DNA from: Clavaria fumosa
Taxonomy: Eukaryota > Basidiomycota > Agaricomycetes > Agaricales > Clavariaceae
Assembly (NCBI GenBank): GCA_951802425.1
Contig: OX637795.1
Location: 4,754,501-4,818,500 of the forward strand
Length of the DNA stretch: 64,000 nt
Direction: 5' to 3'
Shown: piece after piece, positions 33,413-44,733 of the stretch
Layout: each line of letters opens with the position of its first letter
How positions within the stretch are numbered: the first letter of the stretch is position 1
The notes under the pieces: model-generated
What the model saw: the letters and a program-made list of their open reading frames with translations, nothing else
Databases searched by the model: none
Told to the model about the DNA's origin: nothing
Made by a program: the position numbers and the translations under genes

Positions 33413-34816
33413 TCTGTGTCCGCTTCGTTAGGGATGATGCTCGGACCAGGTTTGGTTTCCTCAGGGAGCTCCAACCCCTTGGTCCCAGTAACCCTGTATC
33501 CTCCCGCTCCACCCACAATGCCTCCAAGCCCTACTCCACTACCTCGACCCTCAGTCCCTGCTCTTGTGTTGAGAAATACACTTACACCAGTACTACCCCC
33601 ACTATCCCTACTCACAACTAACTACTCTGGAGTGCTACCAGTGCTTCCTTTTCCGATACCCAGTGTCAACCCACCATCCTCAGCATGAGGGTCACGATGT
33701 CTGCTGCTGCCAACCCCAAGCCTCCTGCCACAGTTGCTGCCACGACCTTTCGAGATTCCAGGGATTCCGCAAGGAATTCCACTGGCGGTACCTCCTGTGG
33801 TACCCATCGAAAATCCGCCCACCAGTCTGCCATACTACATCTACTACCTGGCACCTGGAGACGACGGCCCCAAACTCAAGGAGCCCGATGTCTTCACAGG
33901 TAAGGACCCAGCATGGCTAACAATGTTCATCTTGCAGTGCATTACATGGTTTCTGGGGAAGCCACGGAAATTCGCTACTGATCGGGATCATGTTCTATTC
34001 GCCACATCGTATCTCCGAGATCAAGCGAATACCTGGTGGATGCCATACCTTGTCCAGCAACCGCCCCCCACAATGTTGGACAATTGGGATAACTTCACCA
34101 TGGAATTATTTCTGGTATTCAGAAACCCCCCCCCCACATATGACTTCGAAGAGCGTGTTGCATAATTTGAAGATGCCCAACAATTCCCGCATCACAGAAT
34201 ACATCGTCACCTTCAATTCGCACGCACCCTACACTGGATACAATGACACCGTGCTCGCCAAGGCCTTTTACCAGGGGCTCACCAACTGCATCAAAGACCA
34301 GTTTCAATACACGAGTCGAGAGCAGGAGTTCACCGGACTCCGTCAACAAGCTTTGGCCTTCGAGCAGCAGTACTGGCAATGTGAGGAAGAACAAGGCCGC
34401 TTTCCGACATCTGTCCAATACAGAAAGTGACCCGGTGACTCATCGTGCGGAAATTTGTCAAACCCGATGAAAGACCGCAATGTGAAACCCACCAACAACC
34501 AATCCTCGAACCGCCCTGCGCCCACTCCAGTAACCAACCCCATCATGACATCCGCTCTGGCCAAACCTGCCTCAACCCCTGTAACGAAGCCGAAGGAGGG
34601 AAAGATGGAGAAATCCACACCTTGCAGACCATTCTCCACCGGGCCGCTGGACTTTGCTTATATTGCATGGGTCAAGGGCATTTCTCAAATACATGCCTGT
34701 TGATCCCCGCTAACTGCAAGTCTGCTGCCCGTGCCACCCTCACATTTACCATGACCGCAGCTGAGCCCTTGGCCAGTGACAAGTTGGGAAATGCTCCAGC
34801 ATCTCAAGGCATGTAG
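33413..34816 (+). pseudogene. Gypsy D copy 1, gag
   Basis: The frame starts near 33416 with a Pro-rich N-terminus. It is closed by a TGA at 33686-33688 and reopens in the same frame with the retrotransposon Gag core (EPDVFTGKDPAWLTMF, FATSYLRDQANTWW). A one-base frameshift at about 34160 moves it to the frame ending at 34430 (HNLKMPNNSRITEYIV, GYNDTVLAKAFYQGL). A zinc knuckle, CLYCMGQGHFSNTC, lies near 34660. The element resembles Ty3/gypsy lineages common in mushrooms. Confidence 0.8.
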
Positions 34817-35280
34817 GGAGATTCTTGAGTTGCGATATTGCCATAGATACCAATACTGATACCTGTACCATGGATGAACTCCCCTTATACACGGTTCTGT
34901 CATCTATTTCTTCTGCTGCCTTTTTGATTTCTGTTGTTATTCTGCAAATTAGCAATACCCCTGTACCCACACTTGTAGATTGTGGAGCTACCGAATGTTT
35001 CGTTTTGCCCAACTTTACACCTTTGAAATTCCATTCAACACTAACCCACCCTATACAACTTAGGCTATTTGACAGGTCCATCGCAGGACTGATCACCCAA
35101 GTGACCGACCAACAATTCTGCTTTGAGGACAGCACAATGCACACTGAACATTTCTATGTTACCCAACTCCATTCGGATGTGAAGGTCATACTTGGACTGT
35201 CATGGCTTTGGAAACACAACCCAGACATCGATTGACCAACCCTCTCGATACAATTCCACAATTCCGATACCTGACCGCTG
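34817..35280 (+). pseudogene. Gypsy D copy 1, protease
   Basis: The frame at 34825-35235 contains TLVDCGATECFV, a retropepsin active site with Cys where Ser or Thr is expected, and the second strand VILGLSWLWKHNPDID. The stop after it is TGA directly before W/P-type sequence, so the polyprotein originally continued into the RT frame. Confidence 0.75.
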
Positions 35281-36849
35281 ATGATGAAGCCCTTGCCCAC
35301 TGTGGCCACCGATGCAGCAAGGCCTGCAGGGTCTCATGACCCAACCACTGATGAACTCAGGGTCCTGAAGGAGCTCGCTCCTAAGGACTGGTCAACACTG
35401 AGCCCAGGACTACCCACGGGGACCACTGGAAATCCACTGTCAGAGTTGAACCCCACCGCGCCTGATAGCAATTCTGCTATGTCGGGAACTTTGAACTCCA
35501 CCACATGGGACTGGGCAAACCTACCCGAGGAGCCTTTGCCACCTTTTCCCACTGTTGTTGCTGCTGATAAAACTTTACCCAACACGAATTTACACAGAAC
35601 AGGGTCACAGGAAAATTCTGCTGCCCTGTTGCCCAAACCAGCACCTATCGAAATTCGAATTTTGGATCCCGCCCACTTCACCAACCATCTAGTGGGTGAG
35701 GATATAATTCTGCATGCTGTTTATCATTTTTTCCCTGCACCTGAAGACTCGCTCCAAGCTAATGCTGCACTAATCAATTCTGAACCCCCAGAAGCAAGGG
35801 CAAACCTACCACCTCAATACGCAGACTTTACCAATGTCTTCTCCAAGGAAGAGGCCTGCACCCTTCCACCCCACCGAACTTACGATCATGCGATACAACT
35901 TGAACCAGACACCAAAGCCCCTTGGGGTCTGCTGTATAACATGTCTGAGCTGGAATTAAAGGTTTTGCATGACTATATTGATGACATGCTCCAGAAGGGA
36001 TTTATCCACCCTTCTGAATCCCCCACGGGAGCCCCCGTTGTATTTGCAAAAAAGAAGGACAGTTCACTCTGTCTTTGTGTTGACTACCGAGGTTTAAACA
36101 GGGTGATGATCAAAAACCGCTACCCAATCCCACTAATAAACAATATGCTCAACTGCTTATGGGGTGCATGGATCTACTCAAAAATCAACCTCCATGCTGG
36201 ATACAACAACATCTGCATCAAGGACGGTGACAAGTGGAAAACTGCCTTCCGCACCCAATACAGTGCCTTTGAGTACTTGGTGATGCCATTTGGGCTAACC
36301 AATGCTCTGGCAATGTTCCAGCGGTTCATGAACGACATCTTCGCCAACATGGTCAACTCCTTCGTGGTTGTCTATCTTGATGATATTTTAATTTATTCCG
36401 ACAACACGATGGTGCATGAGGGTCACATCTGCTGCGTTCTACAGCGGCTCCACGACAATCAACTTCATGAAAACCCAATGAAATCGAGTTTCCACCTTGA
36501 TTCCATGGAATATTTGGGTTTTATTGTTTCTCCTAGTGGAATTTCTATGGACTCAACAAAAATTGATGCCATCTTAAACTGGCCATCGCCTACTAATGTT
36601 AAAGAAACACAGTCCTTCTTAGGTTTCATGAATTTCTACCAACGATTCATCCATGGCTACTTGAGAATAACCCAACCATTCAATAACCTCATGCAGAAAG
36701 GGCTCTGCTTTGACTGGACAACGGATTGCCAAGCGGCATTTGACCACTTGAAGTCGGTATGTACATCTGCTCTGGTCCTTGCACATTACGACCCAGAAAA
36801 CCCCACTGTCATAGAGACAGACAGGTTGGAATATGCCATAGCAGCAATT
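35281..36849 (+). pseudogene. Gypsy D copy 1, reverse transcriptase
   Basis: An uninterrupted frame of about 520 codons. It contains a Pro/Thr-rich linker, the pre-RT segment (PPQYADFTNVFSKEEA), RT fingers ([14 protein letters not shown]), the thumb/palm motif FEYLVMPFGLTNA and the catalytic box VVYLDDILIYSDN. The connection follows (INFYQRF-like MNFYQRFIHGYL) and then the first residues of RNase H. It is cut at 36849 by LTR B2 just after IETDRLEYAIAAI. Copy D2 continues at this point. The RT core itself looks undamaged. Confidence 0.85.
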
Positions 36850-38338
36850 TGTTAGGGCCTGTCTTGTCTCAATAGTAGTGCCAGAGATTGACTTGTTGGT
36901 GACCTATGCTGGAAACTCGCTAAGACCAATCAACTGTTGAGCACAGTCGAGAATGCTCAGTCCCGGAAGGTCGCGAAGACATCTGAGAAGATGTAAGAGC
37001 GAAGGAAGACAAGTATAGAAAGAGAAGACATTGTTTGGAAAGTCACGAAGTTGGTAGATGAAGTGTAAAGTAGGAAATTGACGAGGAGAGAAATGAGTAA
37101 TGCTGAAAGGGTTGCGAAGTCGACCGACGAAGCATGAAGAAAGGAATAGACGAGGTGGGAGAAACTGATAATGCTGAGAAGGTCGAGAGATTGACCGACG
37201 AGGCGTAAGAGAGGAAAAGACGAGGTGAAGGAAAAAGGACAATGCTAGGAGGGTCACGGGTAGTTGTGACGAGGTTAGGAAGTGTGTCGGTGAAGGCAAT
37301 AACTTTGCCAACCGACGGGAGAACCTGTAGGGTTCAAAAGATCAGTACCAAGACGAAATGAAGAGAATACTTAGGCGCGTGAGTTTATACAAGCACAGAG
37401 GATGAATCAGAGTGAAGCAGGAGTGTCTTGGCAATCTTGAGGTCACCAAGTGAGACAAGACCTATCAATCGTGGTGGTTCCAAGCTCAAAGGGCATAATA
37501 GCCTCAAGCTTAAACCAATGTGCATCAATATCAAGTCTAGAGTACCATAAGTACATGCAAGACCTTATATACATACGTACAGAGAGTATAATAGAAAAGG
37601 AAAAGTACAGAAGTTGCCAGGTGATGAGACTATAGTAGTACGGGGTATGTTTAGTCATAAAGTGACTAGGTGCATGCTCTACTAAGGTCACGAGGGGTTA
37701 GGTATGCATAGGTAAGGTCGCGAAGATGACCTGTCATGGGTCGCGACCTAGTTAAATAAGTATATATGTTGCTGTAACTACGGAGGGATTCTCGGATCAT
37801 AAGTAACGTAGTTATAGGCGACTGAGAAGAAGAAGGGATGCATATTTGAAGTAATAATAAAGCTGACCATTGGTGGTGCATTTGAGTGTTAAGGTTGCGA
37901 GGTCATAAGAGTGGTCACATGGGTGACGTTAGTGACACAGGTGACGCAGGTGACTTTGGGTGGGAAGTCACATGGGTAATGCATGTAACGCAGGTAATGG
38001 CCATAACGCTGTTATCGTATTGGCGCTGGTGGTAGCGCCAGGGGTGCTGTGCCAAGTCATGTGCTGGTGGAAGTAGACATGCAACGACATGTTGTGCGTA
38101 AGATTAGTGGGTCCGGGCGGAGTATACATGTAGAGTGAAGTAGTAGGAAGTGTCGCGAGTACAGCATGGTGGTCGCGAGTGTCATGTGAGCGCGGGGGAG
38201 GTTGGAGAGGCTTCCGGAAGGAGACAGCGGGTTCTGGAAGTATGTAGAAGGGCTCGTGAGGTTGTAGAGGGTCGTCGGGAGGCTTGTAGATGTTGGTAGA
38301 GTCGGCTTGGTTAGAGGAAAAATGAATGGGTCCTGACA
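36850..38338 (-). mobile_element. LTR B, copy B2, with purine tract
   Basis: Ends TGTTAGGGCC and GGTCCTGACA, 1,489 bp. It interrupts gypsy D RNase H on the left. To the right it is followed directly by TTACCCCCCCTTC, which on the minus strand reads GAAGGGGGGGTAA before TGTCAGGACC, the layout of a polypurine tract before a 3' LTR and parallel to gypsy A. So this is probably not a solo LTR: internal sequence of a B element starts at 38339. The left 5-mer CAATT has no match on the right, consistent with that. Confidence 0.75.
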
Positions 38339-38454
38339 TTACCCCCCCTTCAAGCCTCAAGCCCTGCAAGAGTGGAGGTCACGTGATGATTAGTCAGCGC
38401 GATGTTTGTTGATCAAGTCACGACACCCAAAAAATTTCTCTAAGTCCAACCACC

Positions 38455-40058
38455 ATGGTGTCCTCTTTCATCAAACAGCACGAGCCTGAAACCGGCAAGA
38501 ACCAAAATGAGGTTGCATGCGAAATGCAGATTTACAATGCAACGGAGCCTGGGATCAACTTGGGGATCCTAGAAGACACGCTGGCCCATCAAAAGGCCGA
38601 ACAGGCGCAATGTGTGCATTCTCGAGAAGAAGTCGCGAGGCACAAAAGGAGGAGCAAGGTTGCGAGTCCCAACAAGGCAAGGGATGTCGTCGTAGGCCCT
38701 AGTGGGTCAATGGAGAACGTTACAGGCGGGACTGACCCCTCGCCCATAGACTTCTTGAAATTATGGAAGAAAATCAGGTCAGCAAAAGAGAACAAGGACT
38801 GGAATGAGGTAGAGTGTGAGGTGCGTAGTAATAATTCTCATTCCAATTCCTCTCTAATGGTTGTGTTACAGGATTGCGACAATTGCGTTGCGAAGAGCCG
38901 GCAGTGCGAGTGCAGTGCTGCCAGTAGATGTCGTCAGTGCATGGAGGACCATGGAAAATGTTCGTGGGTCCAAGATTTTCGTTGGTGGCACATCAAGGCT
39001 CAGCTTGGGTGGGATGACATGCGGGTGGACGAGGTGTTGAAGCACATTGACGGACCGGAAACGGTGGGCACGGGGGCGCCCAAGGTTGCAAGCCGAGTGG
39101 GGAGAAAACTTCCCACCCTATCGATTCCGGAGACCCTGACACGAACAGGGCACGGAAAACGAGTGAGGGTAAGGTTGTGGTCGCCGATGCCGGGTCCTTC
39201 AATGTCAAGGAGGTGAGTTGCGGACGTACCAGAAACAGAGACGGAGGCAGAGGAAGACGCGCCGGTGCGTCTAACGAATGTTGTGAAAGTTTGTGCGGAG
39301 AAGGCATGGATTCTGACAATCCCGGGAGAGAAGGGGCAGTTGCTTCGGAAGGTGATGGACTGTGAGGAAGAAGTCAAGATCCTTCAAGGGTGGTTGGACG
39401 TAAGGGCGACGAAGGAGCACTGGTTGGAAGGAAGGCTGAAGAAGAGTGAGGAGGAGGTGAAGAGATTGAAGCAGGTCACGACGATGGCACGGACGAAGGC
39501 GGTGACCTCTTCACAAGAGTCCGGAACAAGGGAGGAGATGGAGAGGGAACTCGCGACGTTGAGGCAGCAGGTCGCGGAACCCTCGAGGAAGATGTTGTGG
39601 GGGGAAAGGTCCAACAGGGAGGGAGAGTTAGAGGGAGAGTTGGTGGTGGTAAAACACAAGTTGGAGGAGGCGCGGAAAAGCGCAAAAGGTGAGTTTTAGT
39701 GTTTCTTTACTGATTCACGGTTTTACTGAACTCACGGGTTCATAGGGAAAGGCAAGGAGTGCGGGAGAAATCATCGAAGGTGCCCACATCCAAAATTGTG
39801 GATGCGGAAGTCACGGAATTGACAGTGCAGGCGGAGGGGGCGGAGAGGGAGTTTGAGGCACTCCACGGGGAGTGGGAAGGTAAGTAATCATTTGGTTTTA
39901 CTGCATTACAAATTGATTTCCTTCGTTTACTCAGACCAGGAAACCAAGTTGAGAGAGGCACGCCGCGAGGTGAAGGAATTGGAGAAGGAAAAGGAGGGTA
40001 AGTCAATGATCACAAGTGTGGAATGAATTAATTTCACATTTCTTAGGGTTAATTGTGA
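38455..40058 (+). pseudogene. Zn2Cys6-like/coiled-coil spliced gene, truncated
   Basis: The ATG at 38455 has a strong start context (ACCACCATGG). Exon 1 is 38455-38820 (122 codons). Intron 38821-38871 (GTGCGT...ACAG) is 51 bp. Exon 2 encodes six cysteines at about residues 124, 127, 134, 142, 145 and 152 (C-x2-C-x6-C-x7-C-x2-C-x6-C, plus one extra Cys). An in-frame TGA at 39214-39216 is probably a lost CGA. A long Glu/Lys/Leu-rich coiled coil follows (EEEVKRLKQ, ELATLRQQV). Three more GT-AG introns (39689-39745, 39880-39934, 39998-40046) separate short coiled-coil exons. The last two joins keep the frame (phase 1), while the first needs a lost base. Repeat E1 truncates the gene at 40059. It resembles the gene at 7167-8648 in its Cys spacing. 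Function unknown; DNA binding and dimerisation are inferred. Confidence 0.6.
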
Positions 40059-40872
40059 CTAACAGCATAGTCCTTGTGCAGATGGAGTATCTGCGCTTTC
40101 TTTCACTGCAAGCTAACCACTCAAGCTAGTCTTTTGAAATTTTGTGTGCCTATATCTACCCCTCTAATCCTCAATCTCCATGGTTTACATTTTCCCAAAA
40201 CCTATTTCGCAATGCATGCCAGAGCTGCTGACCAAACCAGTCAAAATTCTCCCATTTATCAAAACCAACCATAGGATTCCAAAACAAATGGAATTCTATA
40301 CTGGGCCATCCCATACCTATCATATTCCATCCCTCTCTCTCCCCTCCCATCACCCACAAAGCAACAATTCCAGCATACAGTCAGAATCCAGTTCTCACAG
40401 TCCTCACACAGTTTGTACTTAGTGGCACCCTGACAAGGACCCCACATGAAATATTCCCAAATAAAAAAATCCCCCCTTTTAGTTCTCACTATGTCTTTGA
40501 TGATGTTTACTCTCATTTGGTGCTTTCCCTCAAAACTTTTTTTTCACCCCAAAAATTCATTTAGGGTTCCTGGGGGTCTTCCAGCAGAAATTGAAATATA
40601 GTAGCTGTGAAGTAGTTATTAGTGCCGTTTAGAAGAACATATGCAGCTGACTGATGGCTGCATATATGTTGATGTTGTCACATCATGAAGTGGGTCACAT
40701 GGTGATGCTTGTGACCATGAGTAATGCTAGTAATGTGAATAAGACTAATGTATCTATGTGGCATGTCATGTGCCAGATGAAGGGATTGTGCCATGGTACA
40801 TCATATATAATATCATACATAATATTGGAGGCTGCTGGTGTGCCATTATTGTTGTTAGCTGCTGGTGCATCA
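40059..40872. repeat. Repeat family E, copy E1
   Basis: About 810 bp collinear and highly similar to 50326-51115, starting CTAACAGCATAGTCC and ending near TTAGCTGCTGGTG. Small indels separate them. No conserved coding frame and no clear terminal repeats. It cuts the coiled-coil gene. Confidence 0.85.
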
Positions 40873-41058
40873 TCATCATCAGCTGCTGCTGCTGTCATCA
40901 GTCATTGTTGTTGGCTGCTGGTGCATTGTTGTTGTCATTGTTGGCTTCTAGTGTGCCATTGTTGGCTTCTAGTGTGTCATTGTCATTGGTCATCATCATT
41001 GGCTGCTGGTGTGTCATTGTCATCATCAGCCACTGCTGCCATCATTAGTCATCATTGG
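40842..41058. repeat. GCTGCTGGTG/CATTGTTG low-complexity tract
   Basis: An imperfect array of GGCTGCTGGTGT, CATTGTTGTTG and CATCATCATC units continues from the end of repeat E1 to LTR B3. Confidence 0.7.
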
Positions 41059-41129
41059 TGTTAAGGCCTGTCCTGTCTCATAAATAACACTGAAGGTTGA
41101 TTTGATGGTGACCAGTCCTGTAAACTCAC

Positions 41130-42465
41130 TGTTGGAATTCCAGTTGTTGGTGAGTCCAGATATGATGAGACAACGCTCGAGATTAGCAGGGAACCTGGTA
41201 TAAACACAAGGGAATCCAATCTACTGCCCTAGGCCTGTATAGCTACATTAAAAGTCTGACTAGGCTACGTGCAGCAAGGGGTGTTTTCACCCAAATCCAA
41301 TACTCCCCCATGAATGCATCCCCGAGCCGTCTGATTAAAATGTGTAAGGTCCGCCATGTGTAGCCAACATCGCCTGCAGGCCGTCATCACCTTTCAACTT
41401 CCCCTTCGCACCTCCCCCACGCTTGTAGCAGGCCTTCGTAAGGTGTCCCTCCGACCCACATTTATTGCATTCAACATCATTTGGAACATCGCATTCTGAC
41501 CTTAGGTGGTCTGCCTCACCACACTGCCAGCATTTGCGTGTTTTCAGCGGATTCCGGGGGGGGACGACGGCCGCTAGTGCCGTGTTTGCAGGCATGGCCC
41601 CTCCGATCGCATGGCGCGCCTCCTCGTTCAGAATGCAGGTGATGACATGCTCGACATCGAGCTCTTTCCCTGCAGTAGCATCTATTGAAGCCACAAAGTA
41701 GTTGTATTCCGTCCCAAGCCCCATTGTTAGCACCACAATGAGATCTTCGCTTGTGACAGACCCTCCCGAATCCTCTAAATCGAATGCCATGCTTTTGACG
41801 TGACTGGTCCATGCAGTTATCGACTCCTCGGGCTCTTTGGCCGCCATTAAAAACTTCTGCCATTTCGCAAGATGCGTTGCCAACCCGCGACTGCGATGGG
41901 TCGTTGCGAGGCTGCCCCAGATTGCCATCGGATCCCGCTCGCGCATGTATACCAGCTGTGACGTCTCGACTCGTGCTATCATCCTTGCCCTTGCCTCCCC
42001 CATCTTCTTCACAGTTCTCTTTGCAACCACCCTAGCCTTCTCGGCTACAGTCTGCTCGATGGACTTCCCTTCATCATCTACCTCCATAATGACCTGGTCC
42101 CATAGCCCCCTTTCAATCAGCTCAGCCTCCATGTGCAATGACCATTTGACATAATTGGAGTCATTGAGCAGTGGGAACCGGTGGTGATGGTTTTCGTTGT
42201 TGGGCATCATGTGAGTGTAAAAAGAACATAATCCGTGCTCAGCATGATGAATCCGACCAGTAAGGACTGTGGTAGGTTATGCTGGGTGTTTATGTTGGAA
42301 TTCCAGTTGTCAGTGAGTCCAGATATGACGAGACGACCCTCGAGATTAGCAGGGAACCCAGTATAAACACCAGGGAATCCAATCTACTGCCCTAGGCCTG
42401 TATAGCTACATTAAAAGTCTGACTAGGCTATGTGCAGCAAGGGGTGTTTTCACCCAAATCCAATA
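41130..42465 (-). mobile_element. GAG-only LTR element (TR-GAG-like), complete
   Basis: Two 173-bp direct repeats (41130-41302 and 42293-42465) with plus-strand ends TGTTGGAATTCC and CCAAATCCAATA flank a single gag gene on the minus strand. A perfect 5-bp duplication CTCAC lies on both sides (41125-41129 and 42466-42470), in the middle of LTR B sequence. A purine tract (TGGGGGAG on the minus strand) abuts the left LTR, so that is the 3' LTR. The LTRs differ at about nine places, mostly CG/TG/CA. No protease, integrase or RT is present and there is no room for them, so movement would depend on a partner element. Confidence 0.9.
41335..42210 (-). CDS. gag: Copia-type Gag of the GAG-only element
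   Basis: An intact 291-codon frame, start ATG at 42210. The N-terminal half follows the copia Gag (UBN2-like) pattern, with FPLLNDSNYVKWSLHMEAEL, then WGSLATTHRSRGLATHLAKW and the FDLEDSGGSVTSEDLIVVL region. Two CCHC knuckles follow (CWQCGEADHLRSEC and CNKCGSEGHLTKAC) and a basic tail. It would form particles and package RNA. No stop or frameshift is seen, in contrast with nearly every other retroelement gene here. That suggests a young insertion or selection to keep Gag. Confidence 0.85.
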   Translation of the reverse strand: MMPNNENHHHRFPLLNDSNYVKWSLHMEAELIERGLWDQVIMEVDDEGKSIEQTVAEKARVVAKRTVKKMGEARARMIARVETSQLVYMRERDPMAIWGSLATTHRSRGLATHLAKWQKFLMAAKEPEESITAWTSHVKSMAFDLEDSGGSVTSEDLIVVLTMGLGTEYNYFVASIDATAGKELDVEHVITCILNEEARHAIGGAMPANTALAAVVPPRNPLKTRKCWQCGEADHLRSECDVPNDVECNKCGSEGHLTKACYKRGGGAKGKLKGDDGLQAMLATHGGPYTF

Positions 42466-42489
42466 CTCACTAAGACTAATCAACTGTTG

Positions 42490-43985
42490 TGGCATTACAT
42501 ATCAGGTAAGATCATAATTATATCCCATGTCCTCATTGAGATATTCCTTCTTGAAGGTTTTACATATTCCAAAAATAATCAAAATGAGTCATGATGACTC
42601 ATTTCTTGAGTCGCAGTCATTGGGGATTGTTGGGAAGGACCCCACAATCACCCCCAATCACTTCTATGACATTCCACAACTTTCTGCAATGTTCCTGGCC
42701 TTGATTGCATCATTATCTTGTTGATACTTCCTCTGCTTCCTCTTATCTCCCCCAGACTAGTCATAATTAAGTGTACTAGCTCTATTTAGCATGTGTTTCA
42801 GCTGTATTCTATGCCAGATACATGCTAGTAATACCCTAGTACAAAGGGAGATGAGGGGAAGGCCAAGGGACTGCACATAAAGGTTGTGGGCACACAGTCC
42901 ACTCATAAGGATGACCAGTCCATATTTGGTAGTGCGGCAGTGTTGGCCATCACTGCTGATTGCTGCCCCCACCACCATGGGAACTGGGCCGAACTGCCAG
43001 CCCTCAATCGCTTGATTGAGGTCTGATCATGATTGGGACTGCCCCACAATGCCAGAGCGGTGCCAAACTCACACCAGCACATTCACAACCCTGTAGCTCA
43101 GCCGCAAAAGCTCCGCACCGCTCGTAAACTCGCGGATATGGCCTTATGGACCTTCTCGACACTTTTGTCTGTTCAGCATTTCCCACTTAGAGCCTCCCTT
43201 TAGTGCTACTTTATTAATACTGGGATGTAGCCTAAACAGTAGTAAAACCAGCTTGAGGGAGTAAATAACAGTTATTTCCTTCTGCCTTTATGCATATAAG
43301 AGTAACAAGGCAGTGGAAATTCAATGGTAAAGACCATTTGTTTGTGTGGTTCTTTTTTCCTACTGTAGAGCCATTTCTTTCTGTCCTAGTACCACTTTCC
43401 ATAGCTTAAGTCATTGGGAGTAAGTCTACATGGGTAAGTAGTACAGAATAGGCAGAGGACTAAGAGAGAGCATAGGGAATGATTGAAGAGATGCATAAGG
43501 TGCTGAACTGCTTGTTCAAGGGCTAGGCACTATAGACCATTAAGTACCCTAACAGACACTAGGTGGCAAGGACATCAGACATGAGCAGGGAGGTTTCATG
43601 ATTATCTGCATTTTATGGGCCACTGGGCCATAGACTGACAAGGAGTCGGATTCCCAGGGATGGCCCAACCATGTCTGGCAGGAAACCATGCAGCCATGGC
43701 TCAGTCATTCCATTCCACCAGTCAGATGTTCATTGCAATTCCATACAACACCAAACAACCAGATCCTCAGAGGGAATTTGGATAAATTGGCTCAGTCATC
43801 CCATATTTGGAGGCTACATCCAGAAAAGACAAGTTGTTGGTTCCTCATCAGTGATGCATGCTGGCGCCTCATTGACAACCACAGTCAATAAGTCACTATG
43901 AAACACACCTTGCAAGCCAGTCGCTATGGTCCACAGCAGGCACCCAGCAATGACACCCCCCTCAATGTGTGCATGGTTGCCTCAT
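42490..43985. other. Non-coding, partly related to repeat C
   Basis: No supported gene. Around 42950-43060 the sequence resembles the reverse complement of about 10715-10800 (TGATCATGATYGGG and CCCCACAATGC), so part is a diverged copy of repeat C1. The rest has no recognised motif. Confidence 0.4.
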
Positions 43986-43989
43986 TGTG

Positions 43990-44170
43990 AACTCAAGAAG
44001 CACAGTGGGGGACCTAACACTTAGGAAACATCTGCATGAGACCTACATGAAGGGGAACCCCATCATGCAACACATCCAAAACATGCATGAGTTTGCACTC
44101 AAGGTTGTTGTTGCTGTCAACAGGATCAGATAAGATGATGAATTGACCTTGATCAAGACATCTTCCCAGC
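43990..44170 (+). pseudogene. Copia-type gag fragment
   Basis: One frame gives GDLTLRKHLHETYMKGNP, then QHIQNMHEFALKV, then TAA and DDELTLIKTS. This fits the central region of copia Gag (LRK-L---M-EG-PI-EHI--M). It is about 55 codons long with a stop and no surrounding element, so it is a relic. Assignment is by pattern only. Confidence 0.4.
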
Positions 44171-44215
44171 AGCACTGTTAGTCTAGATGCTCCTGCTATC
44201 ATCAGCAACCACCGC

Positions 44216-44468
44216 AGGCTCGCGAGGGGAGGCGCAGGCGCACGGGGGGGGTGCACGTGGGAGGAGCAGGCACGAGGCGCAGGTGCGCAGGGGAGGCGCA
44301 GGCGCACATACCCTCACAGGCGTGCAGGCTCTCACAGGTGCACAGGCTCTCACAGGCGAGGCGCAGGCACGCAGGGGAGGCGCAGGCACACATACCCTCA
44401 CAGGCGCACAGGCTCTCACAGGCGCGCAGGCTCTCACAGGCGTCGTGCAAGCGTGCAGGCTCTCACAG
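44216..44468. repeat. GC-rich minisatellite
   Basis: Units of about 18 bp, GCGCRCAGGCTCTCACAG, alternate with GAGGCGCAGGCRCACATACCCTCACAG blocks in a higher-order repeat of about 93 bp (compare 44275-44350 with 44368-44443). Open frames on both strands follow from the repeat and are not genes. Confidence 0.85.
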
Positions 44469-44733
44469 AAGCATCATCTCCTTGTCCTGAGGGCCTTCCG
44501 CCTTCCAGATCTTGAAGCAGGATGAAACTAACAGGTTTGTGAGCATGTGACCTTGGATGTCAACAAGTGAATGTGGGGCTAGCAACAAGTCCAGGTAAGC
44601 TCATGACCTTGAATGCCCTTGATGCCCCCAAGCATGTTGCGAGGATTGGCTAGACCCCATCACAGGGCATGCTATTGGGTTGATCTAGCAAGTCAAAGCA
44701 GAATGCACCATTCTAGTGAGTTGAAGTGCTCAC

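Larger units (their letters stand above)
41059..42489. mobile_element. LTR B fragment, copy B3, split by GAG element
   Basis: Family B sequence is present at 41059-41129 (TGTTAAGGCCTG...AAACTCAC) and resumes at 42466-42489 (CTCACTAAGACTAATCAACTG), with the GAG-only element in between. After 42489 family B homology is lost. It lies in the same orientation as B2, 2.7 kb away. Confidence 0.75.

Noticed and set aside
39177..39365. Intron beginning GTGAGT at 39211
   Set aside because: The reading frame continues unchanged past the TGA at 39214 with sensible acidic sequence, so a lost Arg codon explains the stop better than an intron.
40654..41064. Plus-strand 136-codon frame rich in Cys, Ser and Leu
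   Set aside because: It is a translation of the GCTGCTGGTG/CATTGTTG low-complexity tract following repeat E1.
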